Positions 1-7,066 of a stretch of 17,230 bases of DNA are shown here, in pieces. This DNA is from Angelobacter sp036502105 (GTDB taxonomy: Bacteria; Acidobacteriota; Terriglobia; Terriglobales; Acidobacteriaceae): contig DASXZE010000060.1 in NCBI GenBank assembly GCA_036502105.1, positions 1 to 17,230 of the forward strand, in the 5' to 3' direction. The position numbers were made by a program, and so were the translations under genes. The notes beneath the pieces were generated by a model. It had not been told where the DNA came from. It did no database searches and saw only the letters and a list, made by a program, of their open reading frames with translations. Every line of letters starts with the position of its first letter. Within the stretch, counting starts at the first letter, position 1.

Positions 1-13
1 TCCCGATTCGATT

Positions 14-19
14 TAGAAT
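14..19 (+). promoter_or_regulatory. candidate -10 box (TAGAAT) for the beta-propeller gene
   Basis: TAGAAT matches the sigma-70 -10 consensus at five of six bases and lies 35 bases before the start codon. A -35 box at normal spacing would fall before the window begins, so this cannot be confirmed here. Confidence 0.25.
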
Positions 20-54
20 GCCTACCGAACGTTTTTTTTGAAGGAGCAACAGCC

Positions 55-1101
55 ATGCGCCGCCAAGTACGCTTGCAACAAATCGCTGTTTTCGTCGGTC
101 TCGTTTCGCTTGTGTTCGCATCATTCCCAGGAAAGGCAGCAGGCCCCAAAGCCGGGCCTTCTGGATATGAGATCACCAAAACCATTTCAATCCCCGGCGA
201 TGAAGGCTGGGATTACATTGCAGTGGATAGCGATGGGCGGCGTGTATATGTCTCTCATGCGAGCCATGTGGTAGTGCTGAATGCTGATACGTACGAAGTT
301 GCTGGCGACATCCCTGATACGCAGGGCGTGCATGGAATAGCGATCGCGTCAGAACTGGGTAAAGGTTTTACCAGTAATGGCCGTGCCAATACTGTGACCA
401 TGTTTGACCTGAAGACGTTGAAGCCAACAGGAACCGTGAAGACCGGGACTAATCCTGATGCTATTGTCTATGACTCGGTAACAAAACGGGTCTTTACAAT
501 GAATGGCCGCAGCAATGACGTAACCGCGATCAATGCCGCAGATGGCACGGTGGCGGGAACATTTGCGGTGAGTGGCAAGCCCGAATTTGCCGTTGCAGAT
601 GGCAAAGGCAGCATTTTTCTGAACATTGAAGACAAATCTGAGCTTGTGCAATTTGACGCGCAAAAACTGACCATCACAAATCACTGGCCGCTCGCGCCTT
701 GTGAGGAGCCATCGGGTCTGGCTATGGACGCGAAAACGCGGCGTTTGTTTATTGGCTGCGGTGACAAGATGATGGCTGTAGTGAATGCGGATACAGGCAA
801 AGTTGTGGCCACTCCTGCCATTGGCAATGGTGTGGATGCAAATGGTTTCGATCCCGGAACAAAATTTGCTTTTGCTTCAACCGGTGATGGCGCGCTCACA
901 GTGGTGCATGAGGATTCTTCCGAAAAATTTACTGTCGTGGAAAATGTGGCGACCAAAAGATCTGCGCGCACCATGGGGCTTGATACCAAGACGCACAAGA
1001 TCTTTCTTCCGGCAGCAGAGTTCGAGGCGCCGGCTCCGGGTGAGCGACGCGGGAAAATGAAACCTGGTTCATTCGTTGTACTGGTAGCGGAAAGAAAATA
1101 A
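55..1101 (+). CDS. secreted YncE-like (YVTN) beta-propeller protein
   Basis: A 348-aa exported protein. The N-terminus has arginines followed by a hydrophobic stretch (IAVFVGLVSLVFASF, about residues 11-25) and an alanine-rich cleavage region near residue 29, which reads as a Sec signal peptide. The rest is a run of beta-propeller blades with the recurring pattern of an aromatic/valine-rich strand, D-x-x-T/D-x-K/G, then a new strand (for example VVVLNADTYEV, VTMFDLKTLKPTGTV, VTAINAADGTVAGTF and MMAVVNADTGKVVATP), as in YncE/YVTN proteins. Such proteins bind ligands or act as scaffolds in the periplasm; no catalytic motif is visible and no substrate can be named. The ATG is preceded by AAGGAG at 41-46, eight bases upstream, which fixes the start. 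The next gene lies on the opposite strand and converges on it; no clear hairpin terminator is seen between them. Confidence 0.88.
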   Translation: MRRQVRLQQIAVFVGLVSLVFASFPGKAAGPKAGPSGYEITKTISIPGDEGWDYIAVDSDGRRVYVSHASHVVVLNADTYEVAGDIPDTQGVHGIAIASELGKGFTSNGRANTVTMFDLKTLKPTGTVKTGTNPDAIVYDSVTKRVFTMNGRSNDVTAINAADGTVAGTFAVSGKPEFAVADGKGSIFLNIEDKSELVQFDAQKLTITNHWPLAPCEEPSGLAMDAKTRRLFIGCGDKMMAVVNADTGKVVATPAIGNGVDANGFDPGTKFAFASTGDGALTVVHEDSSEKFTVVENVATKRSARTMGLDTKTHKIFLPAAEFEAPAPGERRGKMKPGSFVVLVAERK

Positions 1102-1138
1102 TTGGGTCTGGAAAAATTGGGCCCAGAAAGATTTGGAT

Positions 1139-1750
1139 TCAGAAGGACAATGAATTCTGGTCTTGCAGCGTGGTGCTTTCCACGGCTGTGCCTGTTGCCC
1201 GGCGGAAATAGCGGGCCAATTCATGGTCTGTTTCAATCAGGTTCAGCATGGCGGGCCGGACACCGTTCAGCAGCTTTACGTCCTCTTTGAGAAATTGTCC
1301 GATGAGCCCCAGCCTGGCAGCGGCCAGCAGCGGCTCAACAAGACGTACGGCCTTTGATCGGCTCCGCGGAAGCCAGCTGAATATCTGCACTAATACGTGC
1401 TCCTCACCGAGCGGTCGAAGCGAAACCATTCCATAGGTTGTTGTTCGTTTCAATTGTGCTGATACCAGCACCAGGCTTCCGCTCCAATTCGTGGCGGTCA
1501 TCGTTGCTTCCGGGCCAGAGATGATTCGTATCAGCCGGTCATACCATCTGTGCTTACCGACTCGTGCCACGGTGCGCGAGGCCAGCGCGTGATCGCCAAC
1601 GCTCCATACGGTCGGCGGCGCCAGCAGTTCACGCTCATGCACAGAGTAGAGATGTTGTGTATCAAAACAATTAGCGCCCACCAGATACCACGGACAGGAT
1701 AGAGTGAACAGCAGCAATTGGTTTATGTGGGCCCATTTCTTTTCCATCAA
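1139..1750 (-). CDS. Rieske-type non-haem iron oxygenase, catalytic-domain fragment lacking the Rieske domain
   Basis: About 203 aa resembling only the C-terminal catalytic part of a Rieske oxygenase alpha subunit. The segment PWYLVGANCFDTQHLYSVH (residues 20-38) carries the mononuclear-iron motif D-x2-H-x4-H (D30, H33, H38). FLKEDVKLL (153-161) supplies a plausible third ligand, D157, and the end resembles the usual tail of these proteins (NLIETDHELARYFRR). Family members are about 330-450 aa, with an N-terminal [2Fe-2S] domain carrying CxH and CxxH motifs. Nothing of that kind is present: the frame is closed by a stop at 1775-1777 and DNA beyond is coding on the other strand. The only starts are TTG at 1748-1750 or ATG at 1745-1747, both without a good ribosome site. 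The frame is otherwise open, so it is either a recently truncated relic or a standalone catalytic domain needing a separate Rieske partner. I favour truncation by rearrangement. Family assignment is fairly sure; function is not. Confidence 0.62.
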   Translation of the reverse strand: MMEKKWAHINQLLLFTLSCPWYLVGANCFDTQHLYSVHERELLAPPTVWSVGDHALASRTVARVGKHRWYDRLIRIISGPEATMTATNWSGSLVLVSAQLKRTTTYGMVSLRPLGEEHVLVQIFSWLPRSRSKAVRLVEPLLAAARLGLIGQFLKEDVKLLNGVRPAMLNLIETDHELARYFRRATGTAVESTTLQDQNSLSF

Positions 1751-1883
1751 CCTGCTGTTTCGCTCTGAAGTTCTTCAGCGCAAAGATTTCCCCTTGGGCG
1801 ATGAATCGTATAAATCTCCGCTGCTCAAGGTGCGGCAGAGTCTCCCTCGGTTGCAAGACGCGCACATGGAACTGCCGGCGTGA
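1725..1883 (+). pseudogene. short open frame coupled to the operon, possible C-terminal remnant of a lost first gene
   Basis: This frame is open from after the TAG at 1647-1649 and ends with TGA at 1881-1883, which overlaps the ATG of the next gene (TGATG). From ATG 1725 it would encode 52 aa. The part beginning NLLFRSEVLQRKDFPLGD looks protein-like, with charged and hydrophobic residues well mixed, whereas the first part (1650-1742) overlaps the opposite-strand oxygenase fragment and looks like shadow. I do not recognise the family. The stop-start coupling is what one expects at the end of a real upstream operon gene, so it may be the tail of a gene whose front was removed at a breakpoint near 1743. 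It could also be chance. Confidence 0.25.
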
Positions 1884-2983
1884 TGCGCGTCAGCGTCAAT
1901 CTCGCCAGTCCGGCTGACGATGCAGCCATCCGCCTGCTTATGCGTCGCCAGCCAATGCCGGGGCGCATTGCGTTGACGTTTGAGCGAGAGCCAGATTTCT
2001 CTCTGGGCTGCGCAGTGACCGGTGAAGATTGCCAGATCCTGGTAGCACGCAGCGAGCAAGATGAAATAGTTGGCGTGGCTTGCCGCTCTGTGCGGAATGT
2101 TTTTGTGAATGGAGTTGAGCAGCGCCTGGGCTACCTGGGACAACTCCGCATTGACGAGCGCTTTCGTGGCCGCTGGCTGGTTTCGCGCGGCTTTTCTCTC
2201 TTGCGCCAGATGCATGAAGCTTCAGGCGTCCCAGCTTATCTGGCTGCCATAGTTGGTGGAAATGATCAGGCGACAGGTGTATTGGTGGAGAAACGGCGCC
2301 GGTTCTTTCCTGAATTCAATAGCGTTGCCGACTATTGCACGCTCGCGATAGATGCTCATCGTACAAGACCAACTTTGCCGTGCGAAGCGCAGATCTCGCA
2401 CGCCGATTGCTGTGACCTGCACGAGGTCGCTTGCTTTCTACAGACGCATGGTAAAACGCGCCAGTTCTTTCCGGTCTGGGATGAGCGTTCGCTCAACCAG
2501 CTCTCGGCGTATGGCTTGCATGCTCAGGATTTCTGCATCGCGCGGCGCGCGGGTGAAATTGTGGGTGTCATGGCTTTGTGGGACCAGTCGGCATACAAGC
2601 AGACGGTGATCAAGGCTTATTCCGGCTGGCTCAGGGCAATCGCACCGCTCTGGAATTCCAGCGCTCCGTTGCTGGGGCGCAGTTCATGGCCGCGTCCGGG
2701 TGAGACTTTGCGCAGTGTGTATGCTGCGCTGGTTTGCATTGCTGACGATGACAGCGCGATATTCGCGGCGCTTTTACGCGAGGTCCATAACCTGGCGCAT
2801 TCGCGTGGGTTCAGCCATCTCATGCTGGGGCTGGATGCTCGCGATCCGCTCTTGCCTGTGGCCCAGGCTTACACACACATTCTTTATCCCAGCCGGCTTT
2901 ATCTGGCTGAATGGTCTGATGGAGGGCATATACATGAGCGACTTGAGCAGCGCCCTGCTTACGTCGATATCGCAACGCTCTGA
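1883..2983 (+). CDS. GNAT-like acyltransferase-family protein, probably two tandem GNAT domains
   Basis: A 366-aa cytosolic protein. The N-terminal half looks like a GNAT fold: an early strand/helix (VNLASPADDAAIRLLM), beta strands around ILVARSEQDEIVGVACRSV (52-70), then RLGYLGQLRIDERFRGRWL (81-99), matching the acyl-CoA-binding motif A region. The pyrophosphate loop is degenerate, with RGRWLV in place of RGxGxG/A. Residues from about 170 repeat the pattern (FCIARRAGEIVGVMALWDQ, 217-235; then a helix and SHLMLGLDARDP), suggesting a second GNAT-like domain. The start could be GTG 1880 or ATG 1883; I chose ATG because it overlaps the TGA of the preceding short frame. This is the first full gene of the operon and its 3' end overlaps the next gene by 50 bases. 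The family is known for acyl transfer from acyl-CoA; substrate and activity are unknown, and the poor CoA loop leaves catalysis in doubt. Confidence 0.72.
   Translation: MRVSVNLASPADDAAIRLLMRRQPMPGRIALTFEREPDFSLGCAVTGEDCQILVARSEQDEIVGVACRSVRNVFVNGVEQRLGYLGQLRIDERFRGRWLVSRGFSLLRQMHEASGVPAYLAAIVGGNDQATGVLVEKRRRFFPEFNSVADYCTLAIDAHRTRPTLPCEAQISHADCCDLHEVACFLQTHGKTRQFFPVWDERSLNQLSAYGLHAQDFCIARRAGEIVGVMALWDQSAYKQTVIKAYSGWLRAIAPLWNSSAPLLGRSSWPRPGETLRSVYAALVCIADDDSAIFAALLREVHNLAHSRGFSHLMLGLDARDPLLPVAQAYTHILYPSRLYLAEWSDGGHIHERLEQRPAYVDIATL
2921..2925 (+). promoter_or_regulatory. ribosome-binding site GGAGG inside the upstream gene
   Basis: GGAGG lies eight bases before ATG 2934, within the coding region of the preceding gene. 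It decides the start of the next gene and shows that the 50-base overlap is probably real. Confidence 0.6.
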
Positions 2984-3728
2984 AGAGAGCGCTGCTCCGC
3001 GCCTGGCTGGTAGCGTTGTTGCGCGCGGGGTGGTCTCATCCGCCGAGCGCAGAGAGATGTATCGCCTGCTGGAAATTTATTTCGCAGGGACAAGTCTAGG
3101 TCAGTTCGAAGCTGATCTCGCGGAAAAAGAATTGGTGTTTTTGCTGCGCGATTCCGTTACCGGACAGATACAGGGATTTTCTACATCCATGCGGCTTTCT
3201 GCACGCATTGACGACGAGGACATAGTAGCTTTTTTCTCTGGTGACACGATCATTGCACGCGAATACTGGGGCGACTCTTTGCTGGCCCGGCTATGGAGCC
3301 AGAAAATTTTTGCTGAGGCTGACCTTATTCATGCAGTGCGTCCTTCGACCCGGGTGTATTGGTACCTGATCTGCTCTGGATATCGCACATGGCGGTTTCT
3401 GCCGGTGTTCTTCCGCGAATATTGGCCCAACATGGCCGCTGTCACGCCGGCACACCAGCAAAGTATTCTGGATACACTTGGGCAGCAAAAATTTGGCAGC
3501 CAATATGTTCGCGGCGTGGGCGTAGTTCATCTTCGTTCAGCTGCTCCACTGCGCAGCGGTATCTCAGATATCACAGAGAAACGAATGACAGATCACCAGG
3601 TTGCATTTTTCGCTCGTATGAATCCTGGCCATATACGGGGTGACGAACTTGCCTGCCTGACGGAAATTACCCGCAGCAATCTCACAAGAGCGGGCCAGCG
3701 GATGGTTGGCTCCGCGGTGGGACAATGA
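2934..3728 (+). CDS. uncharacterised 264-aa operon protein, weakly GNAT-like
   Basis: I do not recognise this family with certainty. The chosen ATG has a strong GGAGG eight bases upstream; the open frame extends further back (to 2700) but that part is a shadow of the preceding gene. The protein is soluble, with no signal peptide or membrane span. Strand and helix order resembles an acyltransferase fold: KELVFLLRDSVTGQIQGFSTSMRL (65-88) is like the paired GNAT strands, followed by IVAFFSGDTIIAREYWGDSLLARLW (97-121), a helix, and VYWYLICSGYRTWRFLPVFFREYWP (141-165), which is like the C-terminal GNAT region. The FFSGDTI and YWYLICSGYRT blocks look like conserved family signatures. It overlaps the upstream gene by 50 bases and the next gene by four (ATGA), so it is translated as part of the operon and presumably works with the desaturase fusion and GH3 enzyme. 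Confidence 0.7.
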   Translation: MSDLSSALLTSISQRSEESAAPRLAGSVVARGVVSSAERREMYRLLEIYFAGTSLGQFEADLAEKELVFLLRDSVTGQIQGFSTSMRLSARIDDEDIVAFFSGDTIIAREYWGDSLLARLWSQKIFAEADLIHAVRPSTRVYWYLICSGYRTWRFLPVFFREYWPNMAAVTPAHQQSILDTLGQQKFGSQYVRGVGVVHLRSAAPLRSGISDITEKRMTDHQVAFFARMNPGHIRGDELACLTEITRSNLTRAGQRMVGSAVGQ

Positions 3729-5332
3729 GGCAAGCCATGGCAACGGCAGCAGCGCTTATCCATGACCGCGAAGCCCCAGCTAGCTGGAGCAGGCGGACCT
3801 GGTACCTGGTAACCATCGGATTGCTTGTCTCGCTGCCATATTTCTGGCTGGAGCGGCATGTTGCTTTTCCAGTGACACAGGTTTCTGCCAGCGCAATTGA
3901 CCGTGCGATACCTTTTGTTCCCTGCACGGCGTGGCTCTATATTTCACTTTACCTGCAGCTGGCTTTGCCGGTCTTTCTTGTGAAAGATGCAACGCGTCTG
4001 CGCCACATGGTTTTTGGTTTTGGCTGGATTGCTGTTGTCTCGCACCTGACATTTTTCTTCTGGCCTACGGCAGTCGCGGCATTTTCTGCGTCAAGTTTCG
4101 CCATGCCAATGCGGCTCATCCTGGCCGCCGATACCTCCGGTAATGCGCTTCCGTCATTACATGCTTCACTCGCTGTTTACTGCGGTCTTTGTTCGGCGAA
4201 GCTGATCATAAATAAATGGCTGCGGAGCGGAATGTGGATCTGGACCTTCCTCATTCTGGCTTCCACGTTGCTTGCGAAGCGGCATGAATTGGTCGATATT
4301 CTGGCAGGCTCGGCACTGGGCGCATTCGCGTACTGGGCGCTCTCACGCCAACGGCCGCATGAACCAGCTTATTGCAAAGCGTGGCAGACCACGATTAACG
4401 CTAGAAAATCACTCTCACAGGGAATTGAAACTGAACTCGCGCCGCTGTTTCTAACCAACGGGCGCAAACGTGTGTTCGAGCTGGCATATTTTTTCAGCGT
4501 GGCGATCGTTGGCGTCTGGCTGAGTTTATATGGCTGGGCAGGTTCGCGCTGGTTCCTTATTGCCAGCGGCATCCTGGTTACAGCTCTGGCGCTCAATGCA
4601 TTTGTATTGCTCATGCATGACGGCATGCACTCCACACTTTTTAAAAATCGCCAATGGAATTGGCTAGGCTCTGTGCTTCTGGGCTCCACATTTCTCATGT
4701 CGTTCACGGCGTATCGAATCCTGCACACGCGGCACCACAAATTCCTGGGCGACCCGCGAGATCCGGATGACTACCAGAATTACGTGCGTCCACGGCTACT
4801 GTTGTGGTTTCTTCATTTCGTGCGTCTGACCGTGGGTTCATTACTTTATCTAGCGCTGATACCGTTTCTGGCATTGAAGTATGGCAGTGATGCGGAGCGT
4901 CGCCGCATTTTAGGCGAATATGCTTTTCTGTTTGCGGTCTATAGTGCGTTGCTGCGTTTTGTGCCCGGTCACATTTTGTTTTTTGCCTGGTTTGTTCCAC
5001 TGCTGATTGTCGGCAGTCTCACGGCTGTGCGGGGCTTTACCCAGCATGGCATTACTGACGCTGCTGATCCACTGCTGGCCAGCCGAACGGTTTTCCCGAA
5101 CCCGGTGGTTGGTTTTTTTCTGTTGCATGAAAACTATCATCTGGAACATCATCTTTTTCCTGAGGTTCCCAGCTATTATCTGCCGCGATTGCATCAGCTG
5201 ATTTGGCGGCGCTTGCCCCGGGCTGTTTCCAGTCGCGGATATCTGAGTTTTCTCTCCAAGTTTCTGCGCGCAACTCCACGGATGGATGAAACTCCCATTG
5301 GTCTGGAGCATCCGGCCAAAAGGTCTGCTTGA
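3725..5332 (+). CDS. Aur1/PAP2-type membrane domain fused to a fatty-acid desaturase
   Basis: A 535-aa multi-span membrane protein with two enzyme domains. Residues about 28-207 form a PAP2/Aur1-type domain: hydrophobic segments, NALPSLHAS (140-148, the PSxH motif) and S180-x6-H187-x3-D191, matching the SRxxxxxHxxxD motif except that Thr replaces Arg. No KxxxxxxRP motif is seen, as in Aur1/Ipt1-like members. After a polar linker (about 208-250) comes a membrane fatty-acid desaturase: HDGMH (298-302), HTRHH (334-338), TQH (439-441) and HLEHH (472-476) within ENYHLEHHLFPEVPSYYLPRLH. These are the histidine boxes that bind the di-iron centre. PAP2/Aur1 enzymes cleave or transfer phosphate-linked head groups; desaturases insert double bonds or hydroxylate acyl chains. 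The start ATG overlaps the previous stop (ATGA); ATG 3737 is an alternative. The stop overlaps the next start (TTGA). The single uninterrupted frame and intact motifs support a real fusion. Substrate is unknown. Confidence 0.86.
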   Translation: MRQAMATAAALIHDREAPASWSRRTWYLVTIGLLVSLPYFWLERHVAFPVTQVSASAIDRAIPFVPCTAWLYISLYLQLALPVFLVKDATRLRHMVFGFGWIAVVSHLTFFFWPTAVAAFSASSFAMPMRLILAADTSGNALPSLHASLAVYCGLCSAKLIINKWLRSGMWIWTFLILASTLLAKRHELVDILAGSALGAFAYWALSRQRPHEPAYCKAWQTTINARKSLSQGIETELAPLFLTNGRKRVFELAYFFSVAIVGVWLSLYGWAGSRWFLIASGILVTALALNAFVLLMHDGMHSTLFKNRQWNWLGSVLLGSTFLMSFTAYRILHTRHHKFLGDPRDPDDYQNYVRPRLLLWFLHFVRLTVGSLLYLALIPFLALKYGSDAERRRILGEYAFLFAVYSALLRFVPGHILFFAWFVPLLIVGSLTAVRGFTQHGITDAADPLLASRTVFPNPVVGFFLLHENYHLEHHLFPEVPSYYLPRLHQLIWRRLPRAVSSRGYLSFLSKFLRATPRMDETPIGLEHPAKRSA

Positions 5333-6999
5333 TTCCGGTAATCGCCAACTCGTTGTGGTTGGGCGCGTGTCTTCCGGAGTATTTGCGTTTCCGCCGCGCC
5401 GTAACGCGAGTGGAAGATACACAGGCTGCGCTGCTTCAAGGTATTGTGTCCGCGAATGCTGATACTGAATTTGGGCGGATGCATGGCTTTAAATCGATTC
5501 GCTCGGTTCGCGACTTCCAGAGCCGGGTTCCGCTGCGCAATTATGACGCGCATGAGCCGTGGATTACACGCATAGCGGGCGGCGAAACCAATCTTCTAAC
5601 CAGGCAGAGAGTCAGGCTTTTTGAGCCAAGCAGTGGCTCGACGGGTGCGTCAAAGCTGGTGCCATACACTTCGTCATTGCAGCAGCAATTCCGTCGCGGC
5701 ATTCAGGCGTGGACAGCCGATCTTTTTCTGCACCATCCGGAATTGCTGACGGGGGCCGCCTATTGGTCGGTGAGTCCCATGGCCACTGAAGCACGGTACA
5801 GTTCTGGCGGAATCCCAATTGGTTTTGATGAAGACGCGGCCTACCTTGGCGGCTGGCAGCAGCGCCTGGTCAACTCAGTGATGGCGGTGCCAGGCGCGCT
5901 GAGCAAAATTCATGACCTGGATACAGTGCGTTATCTCACTTTGCTTTTTCTGGTGAGCTGCCGCAACCTGAAATTGATTTCCGTCTGGAACCCAGCTTTT
6001 CTTTCTCTTCTAATGGAGCGGTTGCCGGAATGGGGAGATGAAATCGCGCGTGATCTGGAGCGGGGAATCGTCTCCCGTACCGGGCTGGAGCTTGCGCTGC
6101 CGAGAAATCCGCGTCGTGCTCTTGATTTGAAGGCCGCACTTCGCAGTAACACACTAGCGGAACGAAATGCTCGTCTCTGGCCAGAGCTAAAAGTCATCAG
6201 CTGCTGGACAGATGCCAATGCTTCCGCGCCTTCCGCCATCTTACAAGGGCAGTTTCCTCAGTCGCGCATTCAAGGCAAAGGACTGCTGGCAACGGAGTGT
6301 TTTGTTTCTTTTCCGCTGGTGGGCCGTGAGGGCGGCGCGCTGGCAGTGCGGTCACACTTCTTTGAGTTTCTCCCGGTTGGGCTATCAGGTGAAACGGAAT
6401 CTCCACTTCTTGCGCACGAATTAGTGCAGGGCCAGCAATATGCTGTGCTGGTCACCACCGGAGGTGGGCTCTATCGTTACCAACTGGGTGATTTAATTGA
6501 GGTTACTGGGCGGCTCCATGATTGTCCGCTGATTCGTTTTTTGGGGCGACAGGACCAGGTCTCAGATTGGTTTGGCGAAAAACTCAATGAAGCCCATGTT
6601 GCGGGGATTCTGCGCAAGGCATTTGATGATCATAAAATCGCGCCGGCTTTTGCCATGCTGGCGTGTGATATTAGTTCCGCGCCTGCCTATGTACTCTATA
6701 TCGAAACAGAAGCGCCAGATCTGCTGCTGAACCATATTGCTGCCAATATTGAAGATGCGCTTTGCAATAATTTTCATTACCGCTACGCGCGCCAGCTCGG
6801 CCAACTCGCTCCACTTAAAACTTTCCGCGTACGGAATGCAGCCGCAACGTTTCTAGAGAATGCAATTGCCAGCGGACAGCGCGCGGGCAATGTGAAACCG
6901 GCTGCCCTGGATACTCGTGGCATTTGGTGCCGACGCTTTCAAGGGCAGTTCGTTACGCAAAAGGATTGGCGCAATCAGAAAACTGCAATAACTCAATGA
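5329..6999 (+). CDS. GH3-family acyl-acid amido synthetase
   Basis: A 556-aa cytosolic enzyme of the GH3 branch of the adenylate-forming (ANL) superfamily. These enzymes activate a carboxylic acid with ATP and join it to an amine, usually an amino acid. Visible motifs are the nucleotide loop EPSSGSTGASKLVPYT (99-114), the second motif LLATECFVSFPL (319-330), GGLYRYQLGDLIEVTGR (379-395) and the hinge/C-terminal block FLGRQDQVSDWFGEKLNEAHV (404-424). Length fits bacterial GH3 proteins (about 500-600 aa). It starts at TTG 5329, overlapping the previous stop by four bases, with a weak AAAAGG upstream; the frame has no better start before the conserved FGRMHGF region. In motif two the more usual ATEG is ATEC here. 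It is the last gene of the operon. In plants the family conjugates auxin or jasmonate; in bacteria substrates are mostly unknown. A fatty or modified acid from the neighbouring desaturase is a reasonable guess, not shown. Confidence 0.9.
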   Translation: MIPVIANSLWLGACLPEYLRFRRAVTRVEDTQAALLQGIVSANADTEFGRMHGFKSIRSVRDFQSRVPLRNYDAHEPWITRIAGGETNLLTRQRVRLFEPSSGSTGASKLVPYTSSLQQQFRRGIQAWTADLFLHHPELLTGAAYWSVSPMATEARYSSGGIPIGFDEDAAYLGGWQQRLVNSVMAVPGALSKIHDLDTVRYLTLLFLVSCRNLKLISVWNPAFLSLLMERLPEWGDEIARDLERGIVSRTGLELALPRNPRRALDLKAALRSNTLAERNARLWPELKVISCWTDANASAPSAILQGQFPQSRIQGKGLLATECFVSFPLVGREGGALAVRSHFFEFLPVGLSGETESPLLAHELVQGQQYAVLVTTGGGLYRYQLGDLIEVTGRLHDCPLIRFLGRQDQVSDWFGEKLNEAHVAGILRKAFDDHKIAPAFAMLACDISSAPAYVLYIETEAPDLLLNHIAANIEDALCNNFHYRYARQLGQLAPLKTFRVRNAAATFLENAIASGQRAGNVKPAALDTRGIWCRRFQGQFVTQKDWRNQKTAITQ

Positions 7000-7050
7000 T
7001 TCGTCCCGCGCTTGTCTGTTTAAAGTTGAACCCAGCCTACCAGGCAATGG

Positions 7051-7059
7051 TGCTAAACT
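7051..7059 (+). promoter_or_regulatory. candidate extended -10 (TGCTAAACT) for a leaderless DUF3455 transcript
   Basis: TGnTAAACT fits an extended -10 element and ends seven bases before the GTG start, where transcription would begin at or next to the start codon. No ribosome site lies upstream. No convincing -35 is seen at normal spacing. Confidence 0.3.
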
Positions 7060-7066
7060 TCACCCT

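Noticed and set aside
1775..2215. Minus-strand open frame of 146 codons directly upstream of the Rieske fragment, as the missing N-terminal domain
   Set aside because: No CxH...CxxH [2Fe-2S] motif is present, and it is antisense to the well-supported GNAT-like gene.
2700..2933. N-terminal extension of the 264-aa protein
   Set aside because: It is read entirely inside the preceding gene, rich in Arg, Trp and Cys like a shadow frame; ATG 2934 has a strong ribosome site.
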